Shown here piece by piece: positions 1-11,659 of a stretch of 64,000 bases of DNA. A program made the position numbers and the translations under genes. Position 1 is the first letter of the stretch. Each line of letters opens with the position of its first letter. The stretch is from positions 14,378,019 through 14,442,018 of the forward strand of contig NC_084705.1 in the NCBI RefSeq assembly GCF_033807575.1, given 5' to 3'. Under the pieces are notes generated by a model. It was given only the letters and a program-made list of their open reading frames with translations, searched no databases and was not told where the DNA came from. The stretch is from Cydia pomonella. Lineage: Eukaryota; Arthropoda; Insecta; Lepidoptera; Tortricidae.

Positions 1-740
1 CCATGGCTATAAAACTATAAAGACATGAGCATAGAACATTATGCAGCAAAAAGTAGCAGTAGGGAAGGTTAATCAGTTGTTAATAATTATTATTAATTAT
101 ACAATGCATGAGATTTGTCTGACACAACCTCCGAAGTTTCAAGCCCTCAAACAGTGAAAAAAAATGGTTCTCGATATAATCCCTCTCAATCCCTTAAGAT
201 TTTCAAGTCCATTATTTCAGTCGAATGCAAACTTTAAACCCTTTTTTCACCAATTTAAGGGATTAATACAAACTTTCCATGAACGCCATTTTAACTCTCT
301 TGGGGAATTAATTTATAAAAAAACGCTGAAATCACTTTCCTTGTTTCCTATTATTGTCTTTTTACGACATTTAAAGATCACTATTTACAAAATTTTTCGT
401 TCCCAATGCAAACTTACAACCCTTTTTTCCCTAACTTAAGGCATGCATTCTCAAAAAAGGTGATATGTATCTGTTTTCGTCTATTTGAATAAGTATAGAG
501 GTAGTGCCCGTTTACCAAGTTTTAAGTTCCTAGCTTAAAAGAAAACTCGTACCACATATAAACTTCTATCCCCTTTTTTTAACCTAGGGGTTGAATTATC
601 AAGAACGTTAAAATAACTGTTTTTAATCTTACATTATGTTTTTACATTAAAGCATTTGTAATGGATTCAATCTTTCAACCCCTATTTAATCCTTTTAGGA
701 GAATAATTTTTAAAAAAGGTGAAATAATTTTTGTTTTATT

Positions 741-1192
741 CTAGTCCAAAGAAGAGCAACAAAACTGGTTCCATCTCTTCGCAACCGACCATATGAGGAT
801 AGGTTAAAGGAATTGGGCTTGACAACCCTAGAGCAGCGAAGGCAACGCGGTGACTTAATAGAAACATACAAAATACTTACAGGACACTACAACGTACCCG
901 CATTGAGTGATATTTTCACTCGGAATATGTGTGACAGACTGAGAGAACATTCTCTGAAGCTGACACGGACGCAGAGTAGTAGCAACCCAAGACGACACTT
1001 CCTGTCTAACCGCGTAGTGAAAGTGTGGAACAGTTTGCCCGAATCCGTAATCAGTGCACCCTCAGTGAATTCTTTTAAAAATAGACTCGACAAACATTTT
1101 ATAAATGGACAAAACACAAGTGCAGGACATTGATGTGCACATATCAGCTATAAGCTGCCTGTGCATTCATAAATAATAATAATAATAATATG
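741..1192 (+). mobile_element. 5'-truncated CR1-like non-LTR retrotransposon (ORF2 C-terminus and 3' tail)
   Basis: An open frame runs from 744 to the stop at 1131-1133. It reads VQRRATKLVPSLRNRPYEDR, then a stretch with LTTLEQRRQRGDLIETYKIL and, near the end, RVVKVWNSLPESV and SFKNRLDKHF. This is the conserved C-terminal tail after the reverse transcriptase in CR1/Rex-type non-LTR elements. RT and endonuclease domains are absent, the usual 5' truncation. A short 3' UTR follows and the element ends in an (AAT)n run at 1171-1190, a microsatellite-like 3' end typical of CR1. It splits a unit of the surrounding repeat array, so it is younger than the array. The tail is uninterrupted, so the insertion is fairly young. 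Confidence 0.8.
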
Positions 1193-2130
1193 CCCATATA
1201 CAAAGTTTTAAGTCCCGCACACAAAAAAATGTTTGACCTCCATACAAACTTTTAAACCCTTTTTCACTACCTTGAGGGATGAATATTCAAAAATGCTTAA
1301 AATTGTTTTCCTTTCTTTTAATGAAGTACCAATTTGCGAAGTTTCAAGTTCCTAGCTTAAGTTTAATTTTAAAGCTGATAATATAACTTTTCTTGCATTC
1401 ATATTCATAATAATATGCCATGATACAACGATTCAAGTCCCGCACTCACAAAACTGTTTGATCTCCATACAAATTTTCAACCCCTTTTAACCCTTTTAGG
1501 GGATGAATTTTTTAAAACGCTGAAATTACTTTTCTTGTGTTGTAATAATATGCCTACGTACAAAAGGATCAAATCCCGCACTCAAAAAATATTTGATCTC
1601 CATACAATCTTACAACCCCATTTTTCACCGCTTAGGGGATTAATTTTCAATAACGCATTCTAATAATATGCCATGATACAACGATTCAAGTCCCGCACTC
1701 ACAAAAATGTTTGAACTCCATACAAATTTTCAACCCCTTTTAACCCTTTTAGTGGATGAATTTTTAAAAATGCTGAAATTACTTTTCTTGTGTTGTAATA
1801 ATATGCCTACGTACAAAGTCTCAAATCTCGCACTCAAAAAATATTTGATCTCCATACAATCTTACAACCCCCAATTTTGGTTTTTGGGTGTTTTTATTTT
1901 TTTCCCCTTTAAATAAAATACCCTTGTACAAAGTATCAAGTTCCTAGCTTAAAATAAAACTTGAACCCCATATAAACTTTCATCCCCTTTTCAACCCCCT
2001 TAGGGGTTGAATTTCTCAAAATCGCTTCTTAGCTCTTCTATACTTTATAAATGCAACCTAGTGTCTAAATTTCTACCTCCTAGCATTTGTAGTTTCGGCT
2101 CTGCGTTGATGAATCAATCAGGACACGTGC

Positions 2131-2155
2131 ATTTATATATATATATATATATATA
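2131..2155. repeat. (TA)n microsatellite
   Basis: A run of alternating T and A at the boundary of the 130-2155 repeat. The plus-strand relative of the repeat at 38640-38660 also carries a TA-rich lead. Confidence 0.9.
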
Positions 2156-2195
2156 GATAATAGCTTAAAATTATATGTATTATATAGGTAGGTAT

Positions 2196-2733
2196 GTTAC
2201 CGTAAAAACCGTTTTAAACGAAAACGCGTTTTCCCTAGTTAAAACTAGTCTTCTGTAACACCCTGGCGTTAACGCGTTCTCACTAGTCAAATCTAGTTTT
2301 TGGAAATGCTTTGGCGAAAACTAGATTTAACTGGGATTTTCCAGTTAAAACTAGTTTTCATAGAGAGAGCCTTGGTGGAAATTAGTTTTCACTAATAATT
2401 CAACATTTCAATAGAAAAATAGTTTTGACTAGGGAAATCGCGTTTTTACTTACCACTGTACTTCGAGTCAAAAGACAGGTGCCACGACGAGCGAAGTGAG
2501 GAGGAGTGTGTTAGAAGGAGAGTGACCCATACCGATACCAAATAGCGCCAAACGGACTTTATGTGTTTTATAATGGTAATTTAGATAAAAATCATCTTTT
2601 GTATTATCGTTTAGTCATAACTAGTGTTCACTGAAATACATTTTTGAACTATTCGTCATAACCAGTTTTCACCAAGGCACCTGCGAAAACTTATTTAACT
2701 GGGGAAAAACTACAAATGGGTTTTTACGGTAAC
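2196..2733. mobile_element. 538-bp MITE with 15-bp terminal inverted repeats
   Basis: The left end, gttaccgtaaaaacc (2196-2210), is the exact reverse complement of the right end at 2719-2733. Inside, the motif 'aaaactagttttcactaaggc' and its inverse recur many times with divergence. There is no open frame. Degenerate pieces of the same internal motif continue at 2750-2870 and 5030-5150, so older relatives lie next to it. No clear target-site duplication. It is probably a non-autonomous DNA transposon whose superfamily I cannot tell. Confidence 0.65.
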
Positions 2734-2884
2734 ACGTTACTTTTAAGTGGTTAGTTATAACTTGGACGTTTAGTTAAATAAAACTAGTTTTCACAAAGTG
2801 CCTTGGTGAAACTAGTTTTCATTTATTATAAAAAAATATTTCAGTGAAAATTAGTTTTGACTAGACAATACATAAACACAAAAA

Positions 2885-3110
2885 GTTTTTTAGGGTTCCG
2901 TACCCAAAGGGTAAAACGGGGCCCTATTACTAAGACTCCGATGTCCGTCCATCCGTCCGTCTGTCACCAGGCTGTATCTCATGAACCGTGATAGCTAGAC
3001 AGTTGAAATTTTCACAAATGATGTATTTCTGTTGCCGCTATAACAACAAATACTAAAAAGTACGGAACCCTCGGTGGGCGACTCCGACTCGCACTGGTCC
3101 GGTTTTTTTT
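2885..3110 (+). mobile_element. Lepidopteran 'GGGTTCCGTACC' interspersed repeat, internally deleted copy
   Basis: It starts 'tttttagggttccgtaccc', has 'ccgtccgtctgtcaccaggc' and 'gatgtatttctgttgccgct' in the middle, and ends 'gactcgcactggtccgg' plus a T run. This repeat is very common in moth and butterfly genomes. Compared with the copy at 63506-63807, it lacks the ~60-80 bp between 'caacaaatactaaaa' and 'tacggaaccc'. No coding capacity. Confidence 0.8.
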
Positions 3111-3639
3111 ATAATTTTACCAATATACTAAGTACATAATGTCGGTTATGGCGCCACTGCCGTGGCACGCTTGCTTCGATACGTCGGATTCGCTAGTCGT
3201 TTGATCACAGCTTAATGTTAAATTAATAAATAAATTCTAAAAATATATCACATCAATACATTTCAGTCATTTTTTTAAGCATACCAAGATTGGGCTTCCC
3301 CATGACACGTATCGTGTTCAATTATATTAGTGTAAAATGTTGCTCAAAGTATCCTATCTTACCCTAAGAGTTTAGTTTTGAAAATATTTATTATTTTCTT
3401 TTTAATTTATCATTATTACAAAGTGTGATCATACAAGTATTATTTATTAAAACTGAAGGACCCGCTTCTGCTCTGCCAACGTGCTGCGGTATCTATGTAA
3501 TAATTAATTAACTGAAAAATTTCACCTTTAACGCCACCCCCCCTTTACTGGAGCTCACCCTCCACCCATCAGAACTTTTATTAGATATTACCAAAGAACA
3601 TGTAAACCGAGTTTCAATACTCTTATTTTACCCGAATGA

Positions 3640-4250
3640 CATAATACTCATATCTGGGGGCACGAGCGAAGACGAGCAAAGCGAAGCGCAAGGGCACTAC
3701 CTACCTTTTCTCGAAGTGCTTCGTCGATTTTTTAAACCCTCATAACTTGCGTTTGGATTATACCAGATCAACAAAATTCTCGGGATATAATGTTAATAGT
3801 AGACTTATTAAGCATACAAAATTTCAGACGCATAGCTCTCATAATTTAGATTTTATTCATATCCAAATAATCCAAAAAAAACTCGATTTCGTAACTGACT
3901 CACTCACTGAAGATCATCAAAAATCATAGGGTACTTCCTGAAGTCCTAGGAAGCTGAAATTTGGTATGTAGCATAGTATAAGTACGCAAATAGCAAAAAA
4001 AAATCAAATACTTGAAATTTTTAGCCCCTAAGGGGGTGAAAGAGAGGGGTGTTGAATTTTGTATAGGGAATCAATAACCGCTGAACCACTTTAGTTAAAT
4101 ACCGATAGTTTTTGTTATAGGGAAGGATATAGAATAGTTTTGAACTCCAAAATTACCCCATAAGGGTGCTAAGGGGGAGGAAAAGGGCGTTAGGGGGGAA
4201 AAAGAAGTTGAAGTTTGTATGGGAAATTAGTAAACAAAACAGATGACTTT
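3640..4250 (+). repeat. Lepidopteran interspersed repeat with 'ggaagctgaaatttggtatg' motif
   Basis: Contains 'aagtgcttcgtcgattttt', 'actgactcactcactgaag', 'cttcctgaagtcctaggaag' and 'aaatttggtatgtagcata', followed by G-rich 'cccctaagggggtgaaag' blocks repeated about three times and ending near 'gtatgggaaattag'. This wording is typical of a widespread lepidopteran repeat class related in style to the 130-2155 array. A 60-codon open frame inside is chance. Confidence 0.55.
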
Positions 4251-4328
4251 AGGATTTTTAATAGTAAATCTCGCCCAACCCTTTAAATTAGGGTATGGAA
4301 GATTGTCATGAGCACAAAAATAGAAGTG

Positions 4329-4727
4329 AAATCCCATCAAAAATATTTTCATGTAAAATGTTGCCATGAAGAAACCATAAGGCTCGTACTGTCAAAAAGT
4401 TATTAGAGCTCATGTAGAGCTCTAACTCTACAAGCTTTACAAACTCTGCACCTTAGTTAAAATATGTGGCTTAGGCCGTCTTGTTACAAGAAGTATTGTA
4501 GAATTAAAAAAAAATGAGTAGTGAATAAATATTTCACCCTACGCCCATGTGACGGTAGCGAAACGGCCAAGCTATTATATTTTGACTAAGGTGTAGAGTT
4601 TGTGAAGTTAGGGTTTGTAGAGTGAGAAGCTTGGCTCTACAAGAGATTTGATAACTTATTGACAGTGCGAGCCTTATGGTTTCGTCTTGATAACATTTTA
4701 CATGAAAATGTTTTTGATGGGATTGGG
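4329..4727. mobile_element. Foldback MITE, ~400 bp, with ~140-bp inverted arms
   Basis: The left arm (4329-4467) contains 'aatcccatcaaaaatatttt', 'catgtaaaatgtt' and 'gaaaccataaggctcg'. The right arm (4569-4727) contains their reverse complements in inverted order: 'cgagccttatggtttcgtct', 'aacattttacatgaaaatgt', 'tttttgatgggatt'. Arms are imperfect and separated by ~100 bp. The 71-codon minus-strand frame across the right arm is not a gene. Confidence 0.75.
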
Positions 4728-5029
4728 TAATTCGACAGGGGTATAACACTTAATGAAAACTTGGTATGTTTTGAAAAATGTTTTTATACTTAATTTTATT
4801 AAGTGAATTAAATGCAATGATGAGATATATTTTTAGAATTGGCTTAAAAAGCCCCTTCATTTGATACACACCCTACACACGATAGGTTTATGAACAACTT
4901 TTTTCTCATATAAAACAAGATGACGTCACAACTCCTCTCTTTTTTTTGGTTCTACGGGTTAAATTAATTCAAATCTAAATACCAATCGTACCGATTTTTA
5001 TACTTTTAACACTATTTAATTCTGGAAGA

Positions 5030-5190
5030 ATACCGTGAAAACTAATTTTTACAAGTAAAAACGCGTCGTGGCTAATCAAAACAAATTTTTACTGAATCCA
5101 ATTATGAATGAATAGTGAAAACCAGTTTTTGGAAAACGGCACTTTCTCTCCTGGGCCCTGGGCCCATTAATTTTTTCCACACTGTATATA
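5030..5190. repeat. Degenerate relative of the 2196-2733 MITE
   Basis: Shares the 'aaaacgcg', 'gtgaaaaccagttttt' and 'aaaactaatttttac' style of motif with 2196-2870. It ends in 'ggcccattaattttttccac' and 'actgtatata', a module that recurs at 49884-49912. Confidence 0.35.
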
Positions 5191-5199
5191 TAATGCACA

Positions 5200-7475
5200 C
5201 TGGGTCAAAACTAGAGGTTCATAACCATTTACATCGAGATTTTTGATGCGCGAATGATTTCATATATTTATAACTCTGTTTATTGTAAAATGATGACCAA
5301 ACTATGAATTAAAAATAGATAGTAAGCTCCGAAATATTAAAACAGTATCAGTTTTTAAAGTTTCTTCCTATTTGTAAAACATTCCTGCATTAAAAACCCC
5401 GATGTATGTAATCATAATAATACAATATACAACACAAATATATTTAACCCTAAAATAGCTTTTCAACTTCGTTTTTTCCATTTTCCTTAATGGCTAGTTG
5501 ACTAGCAACGCCGGTTTTTAATTAAACTTCGTTATTATCAGTGCGCAGATAAGGAAAACACTGCTGCTGAAGCCGGTTAATTTATGCTCATTAATCGGGC
5601 GTCCTGATTTTCATTGTAAATACTGATAATAAAACTTTTGCCATTTTCTTTGCTATTTCTCGGAAAGTTGCGACGTAGTAGTGCTGCTGTTTACTACGAG
5701 GGACTAATATCATATAATAATATTAATATAATATAATTTTAAGATTCGTTGTACTGTACTAATACTATATGGATCCCCTTAATTCGATATAAATAAATTG
5801 AATTGATATATATCTAAAGCTGTATGTTTTACAAACTCTATCATAACCTCGTTTTGATTTAAATTTGTATGTTTGGCGACGGTTAGATTGGATTAAATAT
5901 GTTTCCTCATTTTCATTACGAGTACTGCAGCGGTTCAACATTTATTAAATAATACCTATATAGACAATAAATACCGGTGAATACATTATTAACTATAAAA
6001 ATACATTAGATATTTTAACGGTTCATGGACCTATCTAAATAGAAGTCTCATAGTTTCAGACTTTCCTATACTGACAAATCTAAATGGGCCATCCTGTGTG
6101 TATGTAATTTGTATAATTTGAATTATGGTTAATAAATACTAACTAAAACCTACAAAACAACACTTACGGCGCTCGGAACATTTAGCAAAGTAATAAAGAG
6201 GTTATAAAAACGACCATAGAAGCCCGGGTTCAGCCAAGGATCTAATTACAGGGACGCTCGCCAAGACGGTCTCAGTGCTACGAAAATTATGACTGTAATT
6301 TTTCACTGAAAACTTCTATGCCGCGAGTTCGAGAGGAGCACGAGAAGGGAACGTCGAGAGAGATTTATGTTGAACAAACATTATTATAAACAACGCCCCA
6401 TCACCGTTACTTTTCATTATTTTAAACGGATCCGTTCACTTTTTATGAACGTGTTAACGTGGTTTACTGCCCTTTTTATTGTCGGAACCGGCTGAATTTC
6501 CTAGCACCCCGGTTTTCATTTTGCTAGAAATAGCGTTAATGGATTACAGAGTTACAAGTTGCCATAATCATAACTCTTAGGTAAATGGAAATTCATTTGT
6601 TTTCGCTTTCTATGAACCTAATTGGTATTAAAATGGTACCTTGTTGTACATAAGTTAGCAAAGGAATTGTAAGATTATTATTTTTTGTTTGTTATTAGGG
6701 AAATATATATGGAAGTTATAATGAAACCTGATTTGTCACAATTAAGTTTATGTTAGCAGTGTATAGAAAATTAAAAATAGTACTTATATGAAATATTTTG
6801 TGACTAGATAAATAATATTTTTTTTAGTATTATGATTTTGTATAGCGGGATCGTATGCAAAAAGAGTTTTGTCCACAATAATTTATCATGCAAACATTGA
6901 TTCGTGACTTCAGCCAATCGCTCGCAGTCTATTGCCGCCATTGTGCGTCTGGAGAAAATTCCTTTTGTTTGGTTTGATGTAAATTTTTCAAAGTACCCTT
7001 ATGTCAAATTTGTATGGGTAGTAATTCCGAATGATTTTAAAATGGTATTCGCCTGCAATATTATATTTAATTAACAACGCAAACTTTCAGTTGTATCAAT
7101 GTAATACGAAATAATAGTATTTTTCCATTTATCTCAGTTTGACATCACGGTGACAAATCAGGTGTTCAATATAAGCTGTTCATATATGAATAAACGAAAA
7201 TGTAGTACTCAATTATATCAATTAATTCAGACGATTGCTTTAAAATCAAATTAGCTCTGGAGTAAACAATTAATAATACGTTATGAAAATATTGAACAAA
7301 TATGTCTAGCACTTGAGTAGCGCGCACCGAGTAGCTTCAATATTGGTTAATAATAACATTACGGTGCTTGTCAAACATTTACCTTACATCAAGTACCCAA
7401 TTATGCTTAGTTATTTAACGAAGTGCGCGACTGATTTTGTTATGTTATATAATATGTTCTAATACAATACATATA
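5200..7475. other. AT-rich intergenic DNA, no gene seen
   Basis: I see no open frame with coding character and no repeat that I recognise. There are small palindromic AT runs (for example near 5710-5745). Confidence 0.5.
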
Positions 7476-7529
7476 TGTGTTAATAAAGCGCAAGTACCTA
7501 TTTCACCAACTGCCTCATAAACGTTTATC

Positions 7530-7790
7530 TAATTATATAGATAAACGTTTATTATATCCATGGGGTCCCAGCGCGCACAAGTTTTTTGGAGAAATCGCGA
7601 AACGTCTGGTTGACGTAACTGGTGACCGAAGAGCTGGCGGCTTCCTCGCACAAGGTATCAGTATTGCGATACAACGAGGAAATGCCGCCAGCATCCTTGG
7701 TACAATGCCTCAAGGGCCTATTTTAGATATAAGATAGTTATAGTAATCATCTGTATATATCCATTATGTATATTGTTATTGTCAATAAAT
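7530..7790 (+). pseudogene. LINE ORF2 C-terminal remnant ('IAIQRGNAAS' family)
   Basis: The frame ends at 7735-7737 and reads PWGPSAHKFFGEIAKRL, then VDVTGDRRAGGFLAQGISIA and IQRGNAASILGTMPQGPILD. This is the conserved C-terminal tail that follows the reverse transcriptase in a family of non-LTR elements found across invertebrates. The RT itself is missing; the sequence before PWGPSA is unrelated AT-rich DNA. A short 3' UTR with 'caataaat' follows. Two more fragments of the same tail lie at 26745-27015 and 35225-35346. Confidence 0.65.
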
Positions 7791-7834
7791 AACGTTCAGT
7801 ATTATATAGATTATTGCGCATTAGGAAGTACCTC

Positions 7835-8195
7835 ATTTTTTTCTTATACTACGTCGGTGGCAAACAAGCATACGGCCCGCCTGATGGTAAGCAGTCTCCG
7901 TAGCCTATGTACGCCTGCAACTCCAGAGGAGTTATATGCGCGTTGCCGACCCTAACACTCCGCACCCTCGTTGAGCTCCGGCAACCTTACTCACCGGCAG
8001 GAACACAACACTATGAGTAGGGTCTAGTGTTTTTTGGCTGCGGTTTTCTGTATGATGGAGGTACTTCTCCAGTTGGGCTCTGCTCTTGATCTGGAATGAC
8101 ATCCGCTGTGCTGTGCCCTACCACACAAAGCGAGATGACATTCATAATGCATCTCTTTTGGACGTAGTTTAAGGACGTATCCGGGTCCATGTTAC
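7835..8195 (+). mobile_element. Lepidopteran SINE-like repeat ('acgtcggtggcaaacaagc'), long copy
   Basis: Contains 'acgtcggtggcaaacaagca', 'cgcctgatggtaagcagtct', 'acgcctgcaactccagagga' and 'gcgcgttgccgaccctaa', then continues with 'aacactatgagtagggtc', 'ggctgcggttttctgtatga' and 'ctggaatgacatccgctgtg'. The first half is a very common lepidopteran repeat; a second copy is at 27018-27180. The 132-codon minus frame over it is a shadow. Confidence 0.7.
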
Positions 8196-8305
8196 TATAA
8201 GTATACAGAATAGAATCTTTAATTAATAATCTATACTTGAGCATTGCGACTAAACTTTCGAATAAATAAAAAGCACACAAAAAATTAACACCATGATTTT
8301 TTTGA

Positions 8306-8430
8306 AAATTCTTATTTTTATTATATGGGAGGCAAACGAGCAGACGAATTACCGGATGGTAAGCGTTTATCGTCGCCCATGGACACCCGCAACACCAGAG
8401 GGGTTGCAAGCGCGTTGCCGGGTTGGGGAA
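8306..8430 (+). mobile_element. Second subfamily of the same SINE-like repeat
   Basis: 'atatgggaggcaaacgagca', 'ccggatggtaagcgttta', 'cgtcgcccatggacacccgc' and 'caccagaggggttgcaagcg' align block by block with the repeat at 7851-7960 but differ in sequence. It is therefore a distinct, related subfamily lying ~110 bp downstream in the same orientation. Confidence 0.65.
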
Positions 8431-8449
8431 TTAATTATAATGTACACTT

Positions 8450-10400
8450 TTCTCCACAATAAAAAAAACTCGGTTATTGCCCACAAGAGTTATTGAAACA
8501 TAGATTTCTGTAGAGAAATTAAACAATATACCTACTTATAAATGATGTATTGTAGCGTTGTCAATATTTGGTAACGGTAGGGAGTCGTTAATTAGTAACG
8601 GTTTTAATTAATTTTATACAGCGCCCTCGATATTGTAATAATAATTAATAATATGTATTTCGTACACACAAGTATGCCTTTTGGCATTGTTGGCATCTTT
8701 AATTATTATTTTTGTGAAATTACTACACTACAAATAACACAGTTACTTATACTCATGTATATTAATTATATTATGTATGTGTACATGTGTGAAGGATCAC
8801 TGGGATTTGTCCGAATCATGAGGCCTAGTTCTTGTTTGTTAATTGAAAACGTTTTTATGGATTTTTCTACACAAAAGGTACTTTCAGGGAATACGTAAGT
8901 ATTCGGTGGTGGGTGTTTATTTACCTTGAAGCTAGTTAAGGAAGAAAACAATTAAGTTTTTTTTTCAACAAGGAGAATGCTGACTTCAAAAAGAATTGAA
9001 ATAAATATTTTCCTATTTAATTATATTATGTGTTACTAACTGATATGTTTGAAGTCGGTATAAGCTAAACTTTAACTGTACTATAAACTTTGGTGTGATT
9101 CGATAACGATGCGGCTATATGGATGGTAGATTGCCTTCCATACCATAAGTGATCGAACAGACGAATCTGGTAAAGAACACGCCATTGTGTGGGTTCAGTT
9201 TAACCGTATGTTTTAAGGTGCCTACAGAAACTATGTTCATTGCTGTCATGTTTTTTAAAGAACTATTTTACTAATTTTCGAACTATCCATAGCACGCAGG
9301 AGTGGTATTCGTACTGAGTTTTTCCCGTCTCACATCCAGACGACTTTATTTTAAAATATAAAGGAATTCAATGGCCATCTACAGGGCTTAAGCTTTTTAC
9401 CTACATGCTAAATTTCACCAAAATCGGTTCAGTTGTTTAGCTTCCGACTCTTCAGTCTCCAACCTATCAATTCACCTAAACCCTCCAGACCCTGACCCAT
9501 CAAGCTCAAAAACTCTACCATAATACACCCTATTAAGTAAAGGAAGTTCGACATATAATTTACGGTCTTCATCACAAGTTCCACTACTTCCACTCCATCA
9601 ATTTGGTGGTTTTCGAGAGAAAATGTTTGAGTTTTTTTAAAGACAACAGACAAATCACCATACATGTGCTTTTAAAAATTGAGGAGTGGCTCAATACCTC
9701 ATGGAACCCATGATCAGATCAAATCCAAATTAATGCGGAACCGCCTTCGATTTAACTCCTTTCAAACAAAAAATATTAATTCAATTGGACCACGGGACTC
9801 GGAATAAACGGTAAACACACTACATAAAAAAATAGTCACAACAACCACCCTTATGGAATTAAAGTCGTTTAAAAGTTACGTTTCGTATAAGAAGAAGGTA
9901 AGTACCATGTAAGTAAAGTTTGTGCGGAAAGAATGGGGCCCAATACATTCCACGACTCTTCTCTTTACGAACAGACTCTACGTAATACACGTAACATATT
10001 ATGTATCCCATGTAATTCGAAATGATGTGTCCCTAACAGATCCAAGATACAACTATTTTAATTAGTACATTTGTAATTGATGCTCTGCGGTTGGTTTAAT
10101 TTATTAACATATGTTACTTGGTATAGATTATTTAATATTATAGCTTCATTAAATTGTTTGAATCTAATTATGTTTCGTTTCATCATTCCGTACTGAAGCT
10201 CAGAATCTGCTGACTTGTTTTGCGCCTTTTTTGATGGCTAGCGGTGACAATTGCCTTACCTATTCCTAATTTACTTTCTCTTTGAAGCCTTAAAATTGTA
10301 AAGTTTCAAGTACTGAAGATTATTTTTAATTAATTAATTTATGTATGAATAGCGACGTGACTTTCGAAATTTAAGTATCTTTTTTTAATAACTTAAATAC
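8450..10400. other. Intergenic, no gene seen
   Basis: Open frames here (for example 8653-8898 and the minus frame at 9429-9665) have AT-driven composition and no recognisable domain. The phrase 'atttcaccaaaatcggttca' at 9414-9433 is common at the end of lepidopteran repeats, so a degraded element may end here. Confidence 0.4.
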
Positions 10401-10405
10401 ATATG

Positions 10406-10624
10406 TAAAATAGTACATTACGATACAAGTGCGAAAAATATAATATAAATTAAAACACGACCGAAGGGAGTGTTTTAAATCGACACGAGTTGCGAATTAC
10501 CTATTCGCACATGTATCGTACAACGTTTTACAGTACATATGGCCCTTTAAATGTTCGACACAGTAACATAATATGCTACTTCTCGCACTAGTGCTATAAA
10601 GTAGCCCCATATGTACTGTAAAAT
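10406..10624. mobile_element. MITE with two nested inverted repeat pairs
   Basis: 'tacgatacaagtgcgaa' near 10420-10436 is inverted at 10503-10519 (16 of 17 match). The 17-bp 'ttttacagtacatatgg' at 10526-10542 is perfectly inverted at 10607-10623. The middle contains 'gaccgaagggagtgttttaa' and 'cgacacagtaacataatatg', phrases I associate with an abundant lepidopteran repeat. A degraded relative lies at 50356-50430. The 70-codon minus frame is not a gene. Confidence 0.65.
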
Positions 10625-11153
10625 ACATACTGCTACTCAAACTATTGATGTAGATAATAAAATGGGCGAACCGAAAGCGCCAAATACTGAGCAGTGCCAG
10701 TGTCACCACGCCTCACACTAACTAAAGTTCTTAATTAATTATCGGTCTCGTTCAAACTTAGGTAATTAATAGGAACGTGGTCCCCTAAGCTTAGATAACC
10801 CTTTGCGAAGTTCACGTATTAATCCGTCCAGGACACAATGAAAACTTTCGCTTCAACAAAAGTTGGATACTTGTCTATAGACGCACCTTGTGAATTGCCA
10901 ATAAATTGTAAAGTAGGTACCTTAATACCTGAATCACACTTAATGAGTATAGCACCAAAACAACAATAAAATGTAAATGGCCGAGAAAGTAAAATGGCCC
11001 ACGGGTGACTGTTTAGACACAATTATGAATTTTGTGGCGAGTCAGTCAGTTTTTTCTATGACAACGTGCACGAATGCTTAAATTACCTAATAATTAATCG
11101 CAAAGAAATCATTCGAATATATGTATACGTAGCTTCTTATACCACACCTAAAA

Positions 11154-11278
11154 GATGAATTAATAGACTTGTTGGGGAGAAGGGTCGCGCGTATTTGGAC
11201 GAGACCATGGATCTTAAGGAAGGAAGAAGGATTTTGAAGCTACGAGTATTATGGAATTACAATCGGCTCTGGTTACTT
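11154..11278 (+). pseudogene. Possible PIF/Harbinger transposase fragment
   Basis: The frame from 11154 reads DELIDLLGRRVARIWTRPWI then LRKEEGF and a stop; shifting frame after the stop gives EATSIMELQSAL. The RR-x(4)-W-x-RPWI core resembles the N-terminal region of Harbinger-type transposases (a motif of the form RRRWWVRPW). It is short, frameshifted and lacks any DDE residue, so it would be a dead remnant. It could be a chance match. Confidence 0.35.
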
Positions 11279-11369
11279 AAAAATAGACGTATTACTAACA
11301 GACATGCATTCGCATAAATATACAAATAAATGGTGGATTCTGTATTATTTTCTAAGGTAGCACAGATCG

Positions 11370-11545
11370 GCGAGTAGCGAGTGGCGAGTACGCAGGGCGA
11401 GGAGAGTGCAGTCAGCGAGTCAGTGCGGGGATGGGCGTGGGTGGGCACTCTGTCGAGTAAAATGATTGGGGACCGAGAGGCTGTTTCAGCTATTTTGTCG
11501 GCCGAGCAATCGGCGATGGATTTAGACACACCGGTCTAAAGCACT
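11370..11545 (+). other. GC-rich island with a short ATG frame, unidentified
   Basis: A locally GC-rich stretch ('gcgaggagagtgcagtcagc', 'gggatgggcgtgggtggg') is followed by an ATG at 11461 opening a 25-codon frame, MIGDREAVSAILSAEQSAMD plus LDTPV, that stops at 11536-11538. It could be the 5' UTR and ORF1 start of a retrotransposon or a stray exon. I do not recognise it. Confidence 0.2.
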
Positions 11546-11659
11546 GAATCGCCACTCGTACTCGTTAGGTGTGATCCAGGCATATGAATAGAGAGTATTA
11601 AGGCATGTCACATTTTAAGTTTAGTGTTGAGAGCGTTTATGGATGCTCTCATCTTTAAA

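Larger units (their letters stand above)
130..2155 (-). repeat. Array of ~125-bp units of a lepidopteran interspersed repeat
   Basis: A block of the form 'ccatacaaa.tttcaacccctttt..cccttaggggatgaatttt' recurs about ten times (near 224, 404, 556, 665, 1240, 1464, 1593, 1715, 1851 and 1970). Two neighbouring double units, starting at 1411 and 1664, are nearly identical with a 253-bp offset, so the local period is about 126 bp or a dimer of it. Read on the minus strand the block ends at the right in 'cacgtgtcctgattgattcatc', then a TA run. The same lead sequence, with one unit, is found on the plus strand at 38655-38830, which sets the orientation. No coding potential. A CR1-like LINE has inserted at 741-1191. 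Confidence 0.7.

Noticed and set aside
130..2155. CRISPR-like array (repeated blocks with variable spacers)
   Set aside because: Blocks are long, diverged and irregularly spaced in a eukaryotic repeat element; no short exact repeats and no cas genes.
8011..8409. 132-codon minus-strand open frame
   Set aside because: It is the antisense of two SINE-like repeats (7835-8195 and 8306-8430).
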